From positions 848 to 7,024 of the forward strand of contig JAJQCL010000184.1 of NCBI GenBank assembly GCA_021202715.1: DNA of 6,177 nucleotides, given 5' to 3'. The notes beneath the pieces were generated by a model. The model did no database searches. It saw nothing but the letters and a program-made list of their open reading frames with translations, and was not told where the DNA came from. The position numbers and the translations under genes are program-made. Source of the DNA: Lachnospiraceae bacterium (GTDB taxonomy: Bacteria > Bacillota > Clostridia > Lachnospirales > Lachnospiraceae). This document shows, in pieces, positions 4,820-6,177 of this stretch; position 1 is the first letter of the stretch, and each line of letters begins with the position of its first letter.

Positions 4820-6142
4820 ATGTCACTTTACGAGAAAATCAGGAATAAAGATGAAGCATTATCACTGGTCGGCTTGGGGTATGTCGGAATGCCAATTGCC
4901 GTAGAGTTTGCGAAACGCGGCGTTAAGGTAATCGGTTATGATATTAATGCCGCAAAAATCGAAATCTATCAGTCTGGCGTTGATCCGACCCATGAGGTTG
5001 GGGATGATGTCATTAGAGAGACGACTGTGGAATTCACGGCTGATGAAACGAAGCTCAGAGAAGCAAAGTTCCATATTGTAGCGGTTCCCACACCTGTAAA
5101 TGATGACCATACGCCAGACCTTACGCCTGTGGAAGGAGCAAGTGAGATTCTTGGCCGTAACCTGACAAAAGGCTCAGTAGTTGTTTTCGAGTCCACTGTT
5201 TATCCCGGTGTGACCGAGGATGTATGTGTTCCTATTCTTGAGAGAGAATCTGGGCTGACGTGCGGGGTAGACTTCAAAATCGGTTACTCCCCGGAACGTA
5301 TCAACCCTGGAGACAAAGTGCATCGTCTGAATACTATCACGAAGATTGTATCCGGCATGGATGAAGAGACTCTTGATACTGTTGCAAAGGTATATGAGAT
5401 TGTTGTTGATGCCGGAGTACATAGGGCTGAGTCAATTAAGGTGGCTGAGGCTGCGAAGGTTATCGAGAACAGCCAACGCGACATCAATATCGCCTTCATG
5501 AATGAGCTTTCCATCATCTTTAACAAGATGGGGATTGATACTTTATCCGTTTTGGAAGCGGCAGGAACCAAGTGGAATTTCTTGAACTTCCGGCCGGGGC
5601 TTGTTGGTGGACACTGCATTGGCATCGACCCTTATTACCTTACATATAAGGCGGAGATGCTTGGCTACCACAGCCAGATTATCCTTTCTGGTCGGCGCAT
5701 CAATGATGACATGGGCAAGTATGTGGCGGAGCAGGTTGTGAAGAAACTGATTGCTGCTGAAACATCGGTGAGAGATTCGAAGGTTGGAATCCTTGGCTTT
5801 ACGTTTAAAGAAAACTGCCCGGACACCAGAAACACTAAGGTTATAGACATCGTGAAAGAATTGAATGAGTACGGTATTCGCCCGCTTATTGCCGATCCGG
5901 TTGCCGATGCTGCTGAAGCAGAACACTTATACGGGATTAAGTTCTGTAATGTGTCTGACATCAAGGACTGTGACGCTGTAATTCTTGCAGTGGCGCACAA
6001 AGAGTTCTCTGGATTGGATATGGGCAAGATTGATTTGATGTTTAAAGAGGGCAATAACAGTAAGAAGGTACTGGCTGATATCAAGGGCATTCTGGACCAC
6101 AAGGAGTATGAAGCTGCAGGATACAGCTACTGGCGGCTATAA
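4820..6142 (+). CDS. tviB: UDP-N-acetylhexosamine 6-dehydrogenase (TviB/WbpO type), 440 aa
   Basis: This is a nucleotide-sugar dehydrogenase that oxidises C6 of a UDP-N-acetylhexosamine twice with NAD+, giving the uronic acid for capsule, O-antigen or similar glycans in the cytoplasm. The NAD-binding Rossmann motif GLGYVGMP is at 18-25, VPTP at 89-92 and ESTVYPG at 124-130. GYSPERINPGDK is at 155-166 and KVAEAAKVIENSQRD at 207-221. The catalytic cysteine C266 is in GGHCIGIDPYYLTYK, and FKENCPDTRNTK (329-340) is in the C-terminal substrate domain. Length and motifs fit TviB/WbpO (about 420-435 aa) better than UDP-glucose dehydrogenases. The ATG lies nine bases after AGGGAGA, which overlaps the stop of the previous gene, so the two are translationally close and in one operon. 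The exact substrate (UDP-GlcNAc or UDP-GalNAc) cannot be read from the sequence. Confidence 0.93.
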   Translation: MSLYEKIRNKDEALSLVGLGYVGMPIAVEFAKRGVKVIGYDINAAKIEIYQSGVDPTHEVGDDVIRETTVEFTADETKLREAKFHIVAVPTPVNDDHTPDLTPVEGASEILGRNLTKGSVVVFESTVYPGVTEDVCVPILERESGLTCGVDFKIGYSPERINPGDKVHRLNTITKIVSGMDEETLDTVAKVYEIVVDAGVHRAESIKVAEAAKVIENSQRDINIAFMNELSIIFNKMGIDTLSVLEAAGTKWNFLNFRPGLVGGHCIGIDPYYLTYKAEMLGYHSQIILSGRRINDDMGKYVAEQVVKKLIAAETSVRDSKVGILGFTFKENCPDTRNTKVIDIVKELNEYGIRPLIADPVADAAEAEHLYGIKFCNVSDIKDCDAVILAVAHKEFSGLDMGKIDLMFKEGNNSKKVLADIKGILDHKEYEAAGYSYWRL

Positions 6143-6156
6143 GGAGAGACGGGGCA

Positions 6157-6177
6157 ATGGGATATTCAGATTTGAAA
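6157..6177 (+). CDS. Start of a further gene, cut by the window end (possible nucleotide-sugar epimerase)
   Basis: AAGGAG (6141-6146), overlapping the previous stop codon, lies ten bases before an ATG that opens MGYSDLK to the last base. Only seven residues are visible. In the tviB-tviC and wbpO-wbpP pairs the next gene is a UDP-sugar 4-epimerase whose N-terminus begins with a short Y--L pattern before its Rossmann motif, which fits what is seen. The start is well supported; the function is inferred from context alone. Confidence 0.6.

Noticed and set aside
5665..6102. Long - strand reading frame opposite the dehydrogenase
   Set aside because: It lies entirely opposite a well-conserved enzyme gene and has a low-complexity Ser-rich translation typical of an antisense shadow.

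Overview
The window looks like part of a Bacillota (Clostridia) genome, perhaps Lachnospiraceae, though nothing here fixes the genus. This rests on strong AGGAGG-type ribosome binding sites before ATG starts, family-level resemblances of the sugar genes, and moderate G+C (about 40-55% in the rows I counted by hand). Every gene I can support is on the + strand.

Left part (about 1-2690), accessory region. It holds five small genes of unknown function. Genes 1 (51-446) and 2 (626-820) are paralogues. Gene 2 corresponds to the C-terminal half of gene 1: 32 of 56 aligned residues are identical without gaps, and both end in GFAWGKGI. Gene 3 (886-1167) lies close behind gene 2. Hairpins with identical 7-base arms and a UCCG or UUCG loop follow gene 1 (480-497) and gene 3 (1174-1191), so genes 2 and 3 sit in a punctuated unit. 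Gene 4 (1322-1819) has its own leader with a dyad and a possible promoter. It is followed by a 321-base gap with a long nested hairpin (1833-1947) that may be a structured RNA or an elaborate terminator. Gene 5 (2141-2578) ends at a good intrinsic terminator (2640-2682).

Middle (2683-2936). I see no credible gene here. The stretch is rich in short dyads and repeated TATC-containing motifs, and it runs directly into a sugar gene with no recognisable ribosome binding site.

Right part (2937-6177), surface-polysaccharide or glycoconjugate locus. The first gene (2937-4805) encodes an unusual chain with three parts. First comes a bacterial sugar transferase (monotopic phosphoglycosyltransferase, PglC/WcaJ class) lacking its usual N-terminal membrane region. 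Next is a linker with two Gly/Ala-rich hydrophobic segments. Last is a complete PglA-like GT4 glycosyltransferase. Fourteen bases after its stop begins a TviB/WbpO-type UDP-N-acetylhexosamine 6-dehydrogenase (4820-6142). A further gene starts at 6157 and is cut by the window end. By analogy with tviB-tviC and wbpO-wbpP it may be a nucleotide-sugar 4-epimerase, but only seven residues are visible.

Working model (inference): the dehydrogenase, perhaps with the following gene, makes a UDP-N-acetylhexosaminuronic acid. The fusion protein would start, or extend, an undecaprenyl-diphosphate-linked glycan. The truncated sugar transferase suggests a recombination junction near 2937-2967, at or close to the border between the accessory region and the polysaccharide locus.
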